Positions 25,911 to 36,406 are shown, numbered from the stretch's first letter. The stretch is 64,000 nt of DNA from Marivita sp051859345 (GCF_051859345.1 NZ_JBHYFV010000001.1:186001-250000); one strand, 5' to 3'. Numbers and translations are program-made. The notes: a model not told the origin generated them from the sequence alone.

Positions 25911-27008
25911 CTAAAGCCCGCTCTGCAAGCCAACCGCGATATCGGTCTGGGATACGGCGACCGATTTCATCACCGCAAAGCACTCGGCCCCTTCGACGAT
26001 GTGCAGCGCGTCGGCGCTGCGCCGCGTGATCCGCGCCAGCAACCGGTCGTCGCCCGCCTGCAACTGCACGATGACACCCGGTCCTTCACCGCGCCGCACA
26101 GCCAGCACTTTCGTCGCCAGGATATTGAGCGCAGAAATCCCTTCTGGACGGGTTCGCGACAGGATCACATCCTGCGCCAGAATGCGCACACGCAATTTCG
26201 CCCCGACAGGGGCATCCACGGCAGGCAAGAACAGTCGCCCACCGGACACCGTCAGCTCACTGATGCCATCATCCGGCTGGGCCGCCACCGTCGCCGACAA
26301 GACCGCGCCTGCGTCGCGAATGCCCAGCACGCGCACCATGTCAGGATCTGTCAGCAATTCCTCGGGCGCCCCGGATCGCAGGACGCGACCTTCGTCGATC
26401 AGCACGATATGTGTGGCCAGACGCGCGACCTCTGCCATGTTGTGCGTCACATAAAGGATCGAGAGCCCGGTTTCCCGCCTCAGCGTTTCGAGATAGGGCA
26501 GGATCTCGGCCTTGCGCGGCCCATCAAGGGACGCCAAAGGCTCATCCATGAGAAGCATGTCCGGCTCTGACAACAGCGCCCGCCCGATGGCGACCCGCTG
26601 CGCCTCGCCTCCTGACAGCGCGTGGGTACGCCGGTCCAGAAGATGGGAAATGCCCAGCAGCGCCCCGACCTCGTCCGGCTGTCGCGCGCCACGCCCGCCG
26701 ACCCGCGCGGCATAGGTCAGGTTCTCGCGTACGCTCAGATGCGGGAACAGCCGACTGTCCTGAAACACATAGCCCAGTCGGCGCTTGTGGACCGGAACGT
26801 TCACACCTGCGGCCCGGTCAAATAGCATACGGCCATCGACGGCAATCTTCCCCTTTTCCGGCGCAAGCAACCCGGCAATGGATTTCACCACCGATGTCTT
26901 GCCGCTGCCGGATCGCCCGAACAGAACGGTCACACCTTCGGGTGCCTCAAACCGCGCCGCCAAACGGAACCTGCCCAATGACCGCTGAATGTCCACCAGA
27001 AGGCTCAT
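25911..27008 (-). CDS. modC: Molybdate ABC transporter ATP-binding protein
   Basis: A 365-residue ATPase with Walker A GRSGSGKTS (about residue 35), signature LSGGEAQRVAIGRAL, Walker B MLLMDEPLASLD and switch His (YVTHNM). A C-terminal Mop/TOBE molybdate-binding domain (about 295-360) completes the ModC plan. The ATG overlaps the modB stop (ATGA), so modA-modB-modC is one coupled operon. It energises uptake of molybdate for molybdenum cofactor enzymes. No ModE regulator is in the window. Confidence 0.92.
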   Translation of the reverse strand: MSLLVDIQRSLGRFRLAARFEAPEGVTVLFGRSGSGKTSVVKSIAGLLAPEKGKIAVDGRMLFDRAAGVNVPVHKRRLGYVFQDSRLFPHLSVRENLTYAARVGGRGARQPDEVGALLGISHLLDRRTHALSGGEAQRVAIGRALLSEPDMLLMDEPLASLDGPRKAEILPYLETLRRETGLSILYVTHNMAEVARLATHIVLIDEGRVLRSGAPEELLTDPDMVRVLGIRDAGAVLSATVAAQPDDGISELTVSGGRLFLPAVDAPVGAKLRVRILAQDVILSRTRPEGISALNILATKVLAVRRGEGPGVIVQLQAGDDRLLARITRRSADALHIVEGAECFAVMKSVAVSQTDIAVGLQSGL

Positions 27009-27703
27009 GCGCCCGATATCCGTCTTGCCACGCGGCGCGATAGCCACTCAGACAGGATCAGCGCGCCGATGGCGATCATCACGGCGACGCCAACCAGCCG
27101 CAACGCGCTGCTTTCGCCACCAGGCACCTGAAGGAACGCGTAAATCGCAGAGGGCACCGTGCGGGTTTCACCGGGAATGTTCGACACAAAGGTGATGGTG
27201 GCCCCGAATTCCCCCATCGCCTTGGCAAAGGCCAGAACCGCGCCTGCAATGATCCCGGGAAGGATCAGCGGCAGGGTGACCGTGGTGAACACCTTGATCC
27301 GGCTTGCGCCCAAGGTCGCGGCGGCCTCTTCAAGCCTGGGATCCACCGCTTCGATCGCCAGCCGGATCGCACGCACCATCAGCGGAAACGCCATGATGGA
27401 CGCGGCCAGCGCAGCGCCGGTCCATTGGAACGCCAGCGTGATCCCGAACACATCGCTGAGAATCGAACCGATCGGTCCACGCCGCCCAAAGCTCAGCAAG
27501 AGCAGATAGCCGGTGACCACAGGTGGCAGGACCAAAGGCAGATGCACCAGCCAATTGAGCACGTCGCGGCCAGCAAACCGGCCCCGAGCCAGTGCCAGGG
27601 CGCACAGCACTCCAAACGGCAGACTTAAACCCGTGGCCCAGAACGACACCTTGAGCGACAGCGCAACGGCTTGCCATTCCTCTGGTCCCAGCCATCCCGT
27701 CAC
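27005..27703 (-). CDS. modB: Molybdate ABC transporter permease
   Basis: A 232-residue permease with five or six membrane spans. The permease EAA loop (EEAAATLGASR, about 150) interacts with the ATPase. The true start is the GTG at 27703, which overlaps the modA stop (GTGA). The longer open frame upstream is not protein-like and lies inside modA. Length and context match ModB. Confidence 0.9.
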   Translation of the reverse strand: MTGWLGPEEWQAVALSLKVSFWATGLSLPFGVLCALALARGRFAGRDVLNWLVHLPLVLPPVVTGYLLLLSFGRRGPIGSILSDVFGITLAFQWTGAALAASIMAFPLMVRAIRLAIEAVDPRLEEAAATLGASRIKVFTTVTLPLILPGIIAGAVLAFAKAMGEFGATITFVSNIPGETRTVPSAIYAFLQVPGGESSALRLVGVAVMIAIGALILSEWLSRRVARRISGA

Positions 27704-28458
27704 GGGGTTGGCATCGCCTGCAAGAACCCGTTCCGGGCCAGAATCCCTTGTGCCACATCCCTGGTCAGCCAATCGACGAAGTCTCCAGCTGTTTCCGCCT
27801 CGGTGCTTTCCGTGACGACAGCCGCCGGGTAGCGGATCGGGGGATGGCTGGTTGCGGGAAAGACACCCGCCACAACGACACGCGGCTCGGCCAGGGCATC
27901 TGTGGCATAGACCACGCCCAAGGGCGCTTCTCCCAGCGCCACGAGGGCCAACGCGGCACGGACGTTGTCCGTCGGGGCAAGACGCAGACCGTCCCAAAGT
28001 CCAAGGTCTGACAGCGCGGCCTTGGCATAGATTCCGGCGGGAACGGCGTCAGGCAAGGCAACGGCCAGTCGCCCGTCCGGGCCAAGTGCCTTTTGGATGT
28101 CGGTGTGTGCCGTGATCTCTGCCTCGGAGCGCGCGGCCGGATCATGCGCCACCAGAACCAACCGGTTGGCAGCGACATCCAGACGCTGCTCTGGATTGAT
28201 GCGTCCGCGTTGGGACAACCAATCCATCCATGCCGCATTGGCAGACACATAGACATCAGCCGGGGCACCGGCGTCGATCTGCCGGGCGAGCGTTGAACTG
28301 CCCGCCAGAACAAGCGTCAGTGACTGCCCGGTCTCGGAGTCCCATGCGAGGGCCAGATCTGCCATCGCGTCCCCCAGAGAGGCTGCGGCAAACACGGTCA
28401 GATCAGCGGCTTTGGCAGGCACTGCAAGGCACATGAGAAACAGCGTTGCGCGCAGCAT
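27700..28458 (-). CDS. modA: Molybdate ABC transporter periplasmic binding protein
   Basis: A 252-residue periplasmic protein with a signal peptide (residues 1-18, ending in AKAAD). The ModA ligand-binding motifs are present: VFAAASLGDAM (about 21-31) and LAGSSTLARQI (about 52-62), plus the later ADVYVSAN, VYATDAL and YPAAVV segments. The ATG at 28458 gives the expected signal peptide; upstream in-frame codons do not. It is the first gene of modABC. Confidence 0.92.
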   Translation of the reverse strand: MLRATLFLMCLAVPAKAADLTVFAAASLGDAMADLALAWDSETGQSLTLVLAGSSTLARQIDAGAPADVYVSANAAWMDWLSQRGRINPEQRLDVAANRLVLVAHDPAARSEAEITAHTDIQKALGPDGRLAVALPDAVPAGIYAKAALSDLGLWDGLRLAPTDNVRAALALVALGEAPLGVVYATDALAEPRVVVAGVFPATSHPPIRYPAAVVTESTEAETAGDFVDWLTRDVAQGILARNGFLQAMPTP

Positions 28459-28564
28459 CGAGATCACGAATTCCAAGTCCTTGTGCCAAGGCCGTTTATC
28501 CTGCGTACCAGACCAAGTGTACCGCCAAGTGGCAAGTGCCCATGAGCAGACTACGACGAATCTC

Positions 28565-28592
28565 TTGAGAACAAAATGTGAACATATATAAT
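28565..28592 (+). promoter_or_regulatory. Promoter with overlapping LexA box, upstream of imuA
   Basis: GAAC-AAAATGT-GAAC (28569-28583) is the alphaproteobacterial LexA operator (GTTCN7GTTC read from the other strand). It overlaps a -35 element TTGAGA (28565-28570) and lies just before a -10 element TATAAT (28587-28592), spaced 16 bases. The expected start of transcription is at or next to the ATG at 28600. Confidence 0.8.
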
Positions 28593-28599
28593 TGCGCCC

Positions 28600-29289
28600 A
28601 TGCAAACCGCTGCCGCTCTCCTGTCCCGACGCCCGCATCGTCCTGCCCCCGAGATCACGCTTGGGGACGCAGAGATCGCGCTGCGGCTGGGGCGCGTTCA
28701 CGAACTTTGTGGTCAGGCACGGCGCATGCTGGCTTTGGCGATTGCCGCACAGACCAGCGGGCCAGTGGTCTGGATCACATCACAGGCAACGTCCGAAACC
28801 CTGTGTGCAGATGCCATCGCCCCTCTGATCCCCCCCGGCGAAATCCTTTTTGTCACCACCCAAAAGCGCGACATGCTTCTCTGGGCGATGGAAGAGGCGC
28901 TGCGCGACGGGCAGGCCCCGGTGGTCATCGGCGATCTGTCCGCGCCACCTGCGATGGTCCCGGTTCGCCGTCTGCATCTGGCTGCCGAGGCGGGGTGCGG
29001 CGCAGGCATCTGCCGTCCACTGGCGCTTTTGCTTACACCGCACGAAGGTGGTGCGCCGGGGATCGAAACCCGCTGGTCGCTTGCACCTGCGCATCATGAA
29101 GGCGCCGGACACTGGATCCTCAGCCGCCTGCGCGCCCGCATGGCCCCACCGCGCGACTGGCTGATGACCCACACACGCACAGGCCTGAACCCAAGCGCGC
29201 CGGACACAGAAATTTCGTACGAAATTTCTGCCCGCCAAAGGAATTTCGTACGAAATTCCTTCACCCCGACCAAAGAAACGACATCCTGA
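28600..29289 (+). CDS. imuA: ImuA-family SOS protein (RecA-like), orphan
   Basis: A 229-residue RecA-related protein of the ImuA type (RRPHRPAP near the start, GRVHELCGQARRMLALA, VRRLHLAAEAG, then ETRWSLAPAHH and PRDWLM). ImuA normally works with ImuB and DnaE2 in error-prone translesion repair. Here neither partner gene is adjacent. A LexA box and promoter lie immediately upstream, and the ATG lacks a ribosome-binding site, so the transcript may be leaderless. The last 20 or so codons run through two long palindromes and look like non-conserved tail. Confidence 0.78.
   Translation: MQTAAALLSRRPHRPAPEITLGDAEIALRLGRVHELCGQARRMLALAIAAQTSGPVVWITSQATSETLCADAIAPLIPPGEILFVTTQKRDMLLWAMEEALRDGQAPVVIGDLSAPPAMVPVRRLHLAAEAGCGAGICRPLALLLTPHEGGAPGIETRWSLAPAHHEGAGHWILSRLRARMAPPRDWLMTHTRTGLNPSAPDTEISYEISARQRNFVRNSFTPTKETTS
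29207..29261. promoter_or_regulatory. Pair of 24-bp perfect palindromes sharing core AATTTCGTACGAAATT
   Basis: Palindrome 1 spans 29207-29230 and palindrome 2 spans 29238-29261. Both are perfect over 24 bases and share the central 16-base core. Their centres are 31 bases apart, about three helical turns. They lie in the 3' end of imuA, about 80-130 bases before the MFS start, and suit a pair of repressor or partition-protein sites. Confidence 0.7.
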
Positions 29290-29337
29290 GTCGAATAGGG
29301 ACACCCAAGCGCGGCGGAATGCGGTATCGCTGGCGTC

Positions 29338-30558
29338 ATGCGCCTGCCCTTGTCCTTTGCCGCCCTCTTTCTGTCTGTCGTCATGTTGCAGCTGTCTTCG
29401 GGTGGTGTTGGACCACTCGACGCCATATCCGGCATCACCCTGGGCTTCACAACAGCCGAAATTGGCCTGTTGGGGTCGTCACATTTCCTCGGTTTCTTCG
29501 TTGGCTGCTGGTGGGCTCCGCGTCTGATGGGCACGGTGGGCCACGCCCGCGCCTTTTCCGCATTTACGGTTCTGGGAGCCATCGGCCTTCTGGCGCATAT
29601 GATTCTGCCCGATCCCAACGCCTGGGCCATCATGCGAATTGCCACCGGCATCTGCGTCGCGGGCTGCTACACCGTGATCGAGGCATGGCTTCAGGCCGAG
29701 GTGACCAATGAAACCCGCGGCCGCGCGATGGGCCTATACCGTATCGCCGACATGGGCGCATCGCTGGTGGCACAACTGCTGATCGGTGTGCTCACCCCTG
29801 CCGCTTATGTAAGCTATAACCTGCTTGCGATCCTGTGCTGTGCGGCGCTTCTGCCCATGGCCCTTACCACCCGGCCACAACCGGAAACGCCGAATGCGCC
29901 GCGTCTGCGTCCGATGCTGGCCGTCGCACGATCCCCCCTTGCAGCGGCCGGAGTTGTTGTCGCGGCCCTGTCCTCGGCCTCGTTCCGCATGGTCGGCCCG
30001 GTCTATGGACAGGGCGTCGGCCTCGCCCTTGATCAGATCGCACTTTTCATGGCGGCCTTCGTCGCAGGCGGTGCGCTTGCGCAATATCCCGTGGGCTGGC
30101 TTGCCGACAAATATGACCGCCGTTGGGTGCTGATCTGGCTGTCGGTGGCCGCCATCGCCTCGTCCGTCATGACTGCGACCCTGACCAATCTGCCGACATC
30201 CGGCGTCTTTCTGACCGCGATGATCTTTGGCCTGACCACCTTTCCGATTTATTCTGTCGCCGCCGCCCATGCCCATGATTTTGCATCCTCGAACGAACGT
30301 GTCGAACTGTCGGCAGCGCTCATGTTCTGGTACGCGACAGGGGCGATTGCCGCGCCTTATCTGGCCTCGGTTCTCATGGGGATGTTCGGACCGCCTGCCC
30401 TGTTTGCGATGATTGCGGTAGGTCATGCGGGATTGGTGATCTTCGGCATCATCCGGATGCGCGTCCGCCCGACCCAGTCGAAGACACCTTATGTCTACGC
30501 GCCACGCACGTCATTCCTGATCGGTCGCCTGATGCGTTCGAGCCGCGAAAAAGACTGA
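29338..30558 (+). CDS. MFS transporter (YcaD-like)
   Basis: A 406-residue membrane protein with about twelve hydrophobic segments. The MFS loop GWLADKYDRRWVL (about residues 258-270, between the halves) and the sequence around IEAWLQAEVTNETRGRAMG (about 113-131) resemble the YcaD group of putative permeases. It follows imuA by 48 bases and lies downstream of the paired palindromes, which could be its operators. Substrate unknown. Confidence 0.8.
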   Translation: MRLPLSFAALFLSVVMLQLSSGGVGPLDAISGITLGFTTAEIGLLGSSHFLGFFVGCWWAPRLMGTVGHARAFSAFTVLGAIGLLAHMILPDPNAWAIMRIATGICVAGCYTVIEAWLQAEVTNETRGRAMGLYRIADMGASLVAQLLIGVLTPAAYVSYNLLAILCCAALLPMALTTRPQPETPNAPRLRPMLAVARSPLAAAGVVVAALSSASFRMVGPVYGQGVGLALDQIALFMAAFVAGGALAQYPVGWLADKYDRRWVLIWLSVAAIASSVMTATLTNLPTSGVFLTAMIFGLTTFPIYSVAAAHAHDFASSNERVELSAALMFWYATGAIAAPYLASVLMGMFGPPALFAMIAVGHAGLVIFGIIRMRVRPTQSKTPYVYAPRTSFLIGRLMRSSREKD

Positions 30559-30629
30559 CGCTCTGGCACTTGGGCGGCTGATCCGCTAAAGCGGCAAAAA
30601 CCTCAGACCAAAACGCGGGCGCACAGAAT

Positions 30630-32348
<1,719 letters not shown>

Positions 32349-32429
32349 GGCAGCAAACATCGGAACGGCTTCAGGGCCGCGTCAAAAATGCAAAGCGGTC
32401 TTGTTGGATTCCAAAAAACGCGCCAAGGG

Positions 32430-32472
32430 TCCGGGGACGATGCCCCCGGACGGTTGGAGTGCAAGCGCACTC
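32430..32472. terminator. Two hairpins between convergent metG and FKBP genes
   Basis: TCCGGGG-N7-CCCCGGA (32430-32450) and GAGTGC-AAGC-GCACTC (32457-32472) are perfect stems in the short gap between converging genes. T runs are weak, so termination is probable but not certain. Confidence 0.5.
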
Positions 32473-32491
32473 TGAAACATGAAAGCCCGAA

Positions 32492-32926
32492 TCAGGCTGC
32501 TTTGATCTCGACCAGTTCGACATCGAAGGTCAGATCCTGACCTGCCAACGGGTGGTTGGCATCCAGTGTCACTTCGGTGTCGTTGACCTCTGCCACCATG
32601 ACAGGAACAACCTGCCCGGTCGGGGTCTGCATCTGAAGTTGTGTGCCCGGCTCAAGCGGGATCTCTGCCGGAATGTCCGCGCGCGGCACGGCTTGCTGGG
32701 CACTTGGGTCACGCGCGCCATAAGCCTGATCTGCGGGCACATCGACCTTTTTGGTATCGCCGACGGCCATGCCTGAGATCGCCTGATCGAGGCCGGGAAT
32801 GATCTGGCCCGCGCCAACAGTGAACTCCAGCGGATCACGTCCGGCAGAACTGTCGAATGTCGAACCGTCGGCCAATGTGCCGGTGTAGTGAATGGAAACG
32901 GTATCGCCCGTTTTGACTTGGGTCAT
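32492..32926 (-). CDS. FKBP-type peptidyl-prolyl isomerase (SlyD-like)
   Basis: A 144-residue cytoplasmic FKBP. The N-terminal FKBP strand pattern (VSIHYTGTLADGSTFDSS), the loop AGQIIPGLDQAISGM and an inserted flap domain (about 72-120) match SlyD/FkpA-type chaperone isomerases. The histidine-rich C-terminal tail of enterobacterial SlyD is absent. The start at 32926 has an AAGGAG site. Confidence 0.88.
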   Translation of the reverse strand: MTQVKTGDTVSIHYTGTLADGSTFDSSAGRDPLEFTVGAGQIIPGLDQAISGMAVGDTKKVDVPADQAYGARDPSAQQAVPRADIPAEIPLEPGTQLQMQTPTGQVVPVMVAEVNDTEVTLDANHPLAGQDLTFDVELVEIKAA

Positions 32927-33029
32927 GAATACTCCTTGTATCAAAGGGGGTGCATGTTCAGGAGGCCGGGTTATACGCGGGTGCTCCGGATGAACCGTTT
33001 ATATAGTGTCTCTGACCCGATGACGCAAA

Positions 33030-33425
33030 TCAGGCCTGTTCCGCTTCGGTGATCATGCCCATCGCCGCCCCCGAGCTGTCCTTGAGAATGGCGATTCTGC
33101 CAATTCCCGGAACGTCAAATGGCGGTCTCACAACTTCGCCTCCCTGCTCCTTGGTTTGCCGAGCAGCAGCATCTACATCATCAACCGCAAAGTAGGTAAA
33201 CCAGTGCGGGGGCAACTCTTCAAAAACCGCCATGCCAGACATGTCCATGATCCCGGCAACAGGTATCCCGGCACTCATGGCGACATAGTAATCCTGCCCC
33301 CCGTCCATCTTCATCGCGTCGTAACTCCATCCGCAGATCTTGGCGTAATAGGTTTTCGCGGCCTCTGCATCGCGGGTCATCAATTCGCTCCAGCAAACCG
33401 CGCCATGTGGGGTAGGCATAGCCAT
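33030..33425 (-). CDS. VOC (glyoxalase/bleomycin resistance-like) family protein
   Basis: A 131-residue protein with two beta-alpha-beta-beta-beta modules (about 8-60 and 72-125). Recognisable VOC signatures are WSELMTRDAEAAKTYY and WFTYFAVDDVDAAA. VOC proteins include metal-dependent lyases, dioxygenases and binding proteins; no function can be chosen here. It lies between FKBP and the Lrp-type regulator, all on the minus strand. Confidence 0.8.
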   Translation of the reverse strand: MAMPTPHGAVCWSELMTRDAEAAKTYYAKICGWSYDAMKMDGGQDYYVAMSAGIPVAGIMDMSGMAVFEELPPHWFTYFAVDDVDAAARQTKEQGGEVVRPPFDVPGIGRIAILKDSSGAAMGMITEAEQA

Positions 33426-33493
33426 CTTCCTTCACCAGGACTCAGATCAATCCACCTATCGTAACACAAATCCGGTGAAATGCGGACACAAGG

Positions 33494-33952
33494 TTACACC
33501 GGCAAAGCCGTCGTCTTGAACACGGTGCGCAATGCAAATGAGCTTTGCATCTGCGCCACGCCCGGCAGACGGGTCAGATACTGCCGATGAATGCGTGCGA
33601 AATCGTCGGTGTCCTCGGCGACGATCTTCAGGATGTAATCTGCCGTTCCTGCCATCAGGTGGCACTCCAGAACATCCGGAACCCGTGCCACGGCCTTCTC
33701 GAACGCCTCAAGCAGGTCGTCCGCCTGGCTGCTTAGCTTGATTTCGACGAACACGGTCGCGGGCATCCCCAGCTTGCGCGCGTTCAGCAGCGCGACGTAA
33801 TCGCGGATATAGCCATCTGCTTCCAATCTCTGCACCCGCCGATGACAGGCCGATGCCGAAAGATGAACCGCTTCCGACAGTTCAGCATTCGAAATCCGCC
33901 CCTTGCGTTGCAGAACCCGCAGAATCCGCCGATCTATATCATCCAAGGTCAT
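33494..33952 (-). CDS. Lrp/AsnC-family transcriptional regulator
   Basis: A 152-residue regulator with an N-terminal winged helix (DDIDRRILRVLQRKGRISNA, about 4-23) and a C-terminal RAM ligand-binding domain (about 68-145). The ATG at 33952 begins the family-typical MTLDDIDRR. It is divergent from ald; Lrp-type regulators commonly control alanine dehydrogenase in response to alanine, so it is likely the ald activator. Confidence 0.9.
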   Translation of the reverse strand: MTLDDIDRRILRVLQRKGRISNAELSEAVHLSASACHRRVQRLEADGYIRDYVALLNARKLGMPATVFVEIKLSSQADDLLEAFEKAVARVPDVLECHLMAGTADYILKIVAEDTDDFARIHRQYLTRLPGVAQMQSSFALRTVFKTTALPV

Positions 33953-33984
33953 TGCGCCCGGTTTCTCCTGATGATGCGCCTGTT

Positions 33985-34000
33985 GTTCGAAGAACCTTCG
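33985..34000. promoter_or_regulatory. Overlapping inverted repeats in the lrp-ald intergenic region
   Basis: GTTC-GAA-GAAC (33985-33995) and CGAAG-AAC-CTTCG (33988-34000) overlap midway between the divergent genes. A Lrp-type binding site is plausible but unproven. Confidence 0.35.
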
Positions 34001-34088
34001 CAAGGTGCCTGAAAATACGCCAGAAATCCATACACAATTGCACCGCCCAAGCCGCACTCTGGTCGTAAGTTCAACCAAGGAGACCGCC

Positions 34089-35210
34089 ATGAAAATTGGA
34101 TGCCCAACCGAGATCAAACCACAGGAATTCCGCGTCGGTCTCACCCCCGGAGCAGCCCAGGAAGCCATTTCGCATGGCCACTCTGTCCTTGTCCAGAAAG
34201 GCGCGGGAGCCGGCGCAGGGTTTGATGATGAGGTTTACACCACAATCGGTGCGCAGATCGTCGATACAGCGCAAGAGGTGTTTGCCAGCGCCGATATGAT
34301 CGTCAAGGTCAAGGAACCGCAAGCTGGCGAGCGCAAGATGCTGCGCGAGGGCCAGGTCCTGTTTACCTATCTCCACCTCGCCCCCGATCCCGACCAGACC
34401 CATGATCTGATTGCTTCCGGCGCGACCTGTATCGCTTATGAAACTGTCACCGACGATCGTGGCGGGTTGCCGCTGCTGGCCCCCATGTCCGAAGTTGCCG
34501 GAAAGCTTGCGCCGCAGATGGGGGCGTGGACGCTGCAAAAGGCCAATGGCGGGCGTGGTGTGCTGATGGGTGGCGTGCCCGGCGTTGGCCCCGCACAGGT
34601 CGTGGTGATCGGCGGCGGAGTGGTTGGCACGCACGCGGCCCGTGTTGCCGCCGGAATGGGCGCGGATGTCACCGTGCTGGACCGCTCCCTGAACCGCATG
34701 CGCTATCTGGATGATGTGTTCGGAGGCACATTCCGCACCCGGTACGCCAGCAAGGCCAACATCGCCGAGATGATCGCGCTGGCAGACATGGTGGTTGGTG
34801 CCGTCCTGATCCCCGGTGCTGCCGCGCCAAAACTGGTCAGCCGCGCCGACCTTGCCACGATGAAGCCGGGATCGGCCCTTGTCGACGTCGCCATCGACCA
34901 GGGTGGATGTTTTGAGACCTCCAGGGCGACCACCCACGAACACCCGATCTATGACGTTGATGGTATCCTGCATTACTGCGTTGCCAACATGCCCGGCGCG
35001 GTGGCGCGCACCTCGACGATCGCTTTGGGGAACGCAACGATGCCTTATATGCTGGCTCTGGCCGACAAGGGTTGGAAACAGGCCTGCGCTGATGATCCAC
35101 ACCTGTTGAACGGGCTGAATGTGCATGCGGGCAAACTGACCTACTATGCGGTCGGCAAAGCCCTCGGCATCGACGTCACTGCTCCGCAACTGGTTTTGAA
35201 AGAGGCGTAA
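34089..35210 (+). CDS. ald: Alanine dehydrogenase
   Basis: A 373-residue NAD-dependent enzyme that deaminates L-alanine to pyruvate and ammonia, or the reverse. The start MKIGCPTEIKPQEFRVGLTP is family-typical. The substrate lysine (VKVKEPQ), catalytic His (TYLHLAPD) and Rossmann motif (VVVIGGGVVGTHAARVAAGM) are all present. The late VDVAIDQGG and HYCVANMPGAV segments complete it. The ATG at 34089 follows an AAGGAGA site. Confidence 0.95.
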   Translation: MKIGCPTEIKPQEFRVGLTPGAAQEAISHGHSVLVQKGAGAGAGFDDEVYTTIGAQIVDTAQEVFASADMIVKVKEPQAGERKMLREGQVLFTYLHLAPDPDQTHDLIASGATCIAYETVTDDRGGLPLLAPMSEVAGKLAPQMGAWTLQKANGGRGVLMGGVPGVGPAQVVVIGGGVVGTHAARVAAGMGADVTVLDRSLNRMRYLDDVFGGTFRTRYASKANIAEMIALADMVVGAVLIPGAAAPKLVSRADLATMKPGSALVDVAIDQGGCFETSRATTHEHPIYDVDGILHYCVANMPGAVARTSTIALGNATMPYMLALADKGWKQACADDPHLLNGLNVHAGKLTYYAVGKALGIDVTAPQLVLKEA

Positions 35211-35256
35211 CCCGGCGTCAGCCGGTCATGGCTGTTTGAACACCTATGCCGGTCTT

Positions 35257-35315
35257 GTGTGGAGCATCCCACACGAAGCCGTCTGATTGAATGGCGTCCC
35301 GAAACACGGGACGCC
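35257..35315. terminator. Two hairpins between convergent ald and mscL
   Basis: GTGTGG-N6-CCACAC (35257-35274) and the 9-bp stem GGCGTCCCG-AAACA-CGGGACGCC (35293-35315) fill the gap between the converging genes. They probably stop transcription from both sides, although T tracts are missing. Confidence 0.5.
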
Positions 35316-35326
35316 GCAGGGCAAAC

Positions 35327-35752
35327 TCACCCTTTCTTCAAGGCATCCCGGATTTCCAGCAGAACATCCAGCTCGCTTGGACCGGTTTCGACCTCGGGGG
35401 CGACATCGTCAGGTTTTTCTGCCGACTCCTTGATCCGGTTGACCATTTTGACCAACAGGAACACAACAAACGCGATGATCAGGAAATTGATAACGGCCAT
35501 GATGAAATTGCCGATTGCAAACACGGCTGCGCCTGCTTCCTGAGCGGCCGCAAGTGACGCATGTTCGCTGCCATCAAGCGTGTAGAACCAGCCGGAGAAA
35601 TCAATTCCACCGGTAAACAGCGCGATGATCGGGTTGATCAGATCGCCCACCAAAGACGTCACGATCGCCGTGAATGCCGCGCCGACGATAATACCGACAG
35701 CCATGTCCATGACATTGCCCTTGGCGATGAAATCCTTGAATTCTTGAATCAT
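35327..35752 (-). CDS. mscL: Large-conductance mechanosensitive channel
   Basis: A 141-residue MscL. The conserved N-terminal amphipathic helix and TM1 (FKDFIAKGNVMDMAVGIIVG) are intact. A periplasmic loop precedes TM2 (about 68-92), and a charged C-terminal helix bundle ends the protein. It forms a pentameric pore that opens under hypo-osmotic shock. Confidence 0.95.
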   Translation of the reverse strand: MIQEFKDFIAKGNVMDMAVGIIVGAAFTAIVTSLVGDLINPIIALFTGGIDFSGWFYTLDGSEHASLAAAQEAGAAVFAIGNFIMAVINFLIIAFVVFLLVKMVNRIKESAEKPDDVAPEVETGPSELDVLLEIRDALKKG

Positions 35753-35901
35753 TACTCTTTTCCCTCGTGTTGGCTTGAATCCGGCGTCAAAACCGGGGTC
35801 GCAAATTTGATAGCACTGCCACGGTCATTGTCACGCGCGCAGAAACAATCCACGGGGAATTTACGCGATCCCGCCGCAATCTGCGGCGTTCCGGGCGCAG
35901 T

Positions 35902-36351
35902 TCAGACGGGCAACGTGCCAGTCAGAACATAGCGCAGGATTTGGGCCACCTCCTGCGGAGTGCGCGTCATCGCCAAAGCCGCAGCATCCACCTCTTTGAG
36001 AGCGTGGTCATGCTCGGGCTGCTGCAGGATGATAAGTGATTTGCCAAGGGCGCTGGCAACCCCCGCATCAAAGGCCGCGTTCCACTGTTTGTACTTCTCG
36101 CCAAAGCGCACCACGACCACATCCGCATCCGCTATCCCCTTGCGGGTCCGGATCGCGTTGACCATCGCACCTTTGTGGTCGTGCCAGTACTTGTTGTCTT
36201 CAGCCCCGAGAATTTCAACACCGCAATCATCACTCGCGGCGTGATCCGTGACCGGGCTGTCAAAAGACACATCCAACCCTTGGCACGCCTCGATGATCTG
36301 TTCACGCCAATCGGTGTGAATCTCGCCGGACAGGTAAACACGCAATCCCAT
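35902..36351 (-). CDS. YtoQ family protein
   Basis: A 149-residue cytoplasmic protein. The start MGLRVYLSGEIHTDWR and the LGAEDNKYWHDH segment are typical of the YtoQ family, which resembles the nucleoside deoxyribosyltransferase fold. The ADVVVVRFGEKYKQWNAAFD stretch is also conserved. Its function is not established. The long in-frame extension upstream of 36351 is not protein-like. It lies 55 bases after the methyltransferase stop on the same strand. Confidence 0.8.
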   Translation of the reverse strand: MGLRVYLSGEIHTDWREQIIEACQGLDVSFDSPVTDHAASDDCGVEILGAEDNKYWHDHKGAMVNAIRTRKGIADADVVVVRFGEKYKQWNAAFDAGVASALGKSLIILQQPEHDHALKEVDAAALAMTRTPQEVAQILRYVLTGTLPV

Positions 36352-36406
36352 ATGATTTCTCCTTCTGATTGCCCAAAGGGTTAACGCAGATCGCGGGGAA
36401 GGCCAA

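Noticed and set aside
27704..27997. N-terminal extension of modB
   Set aside because: The frame stays open upstream into modA, but the added residues are Arg/Gly/Cys-rich and not membrane-like. The GTG at 27703 overlaps the modA stop as expected for coupled genes.
29207..29261. Palindrome pair as a transcription terminator
   Set aside because: The palindromes have no loop bases and no T run. They look like protein-binding sites, not hairpin terminators.
34071..35189. 372-codon minus-strand open frame
   Set aside because: It is antisense to ald and shows only His/Gly-rich mirror sequence.
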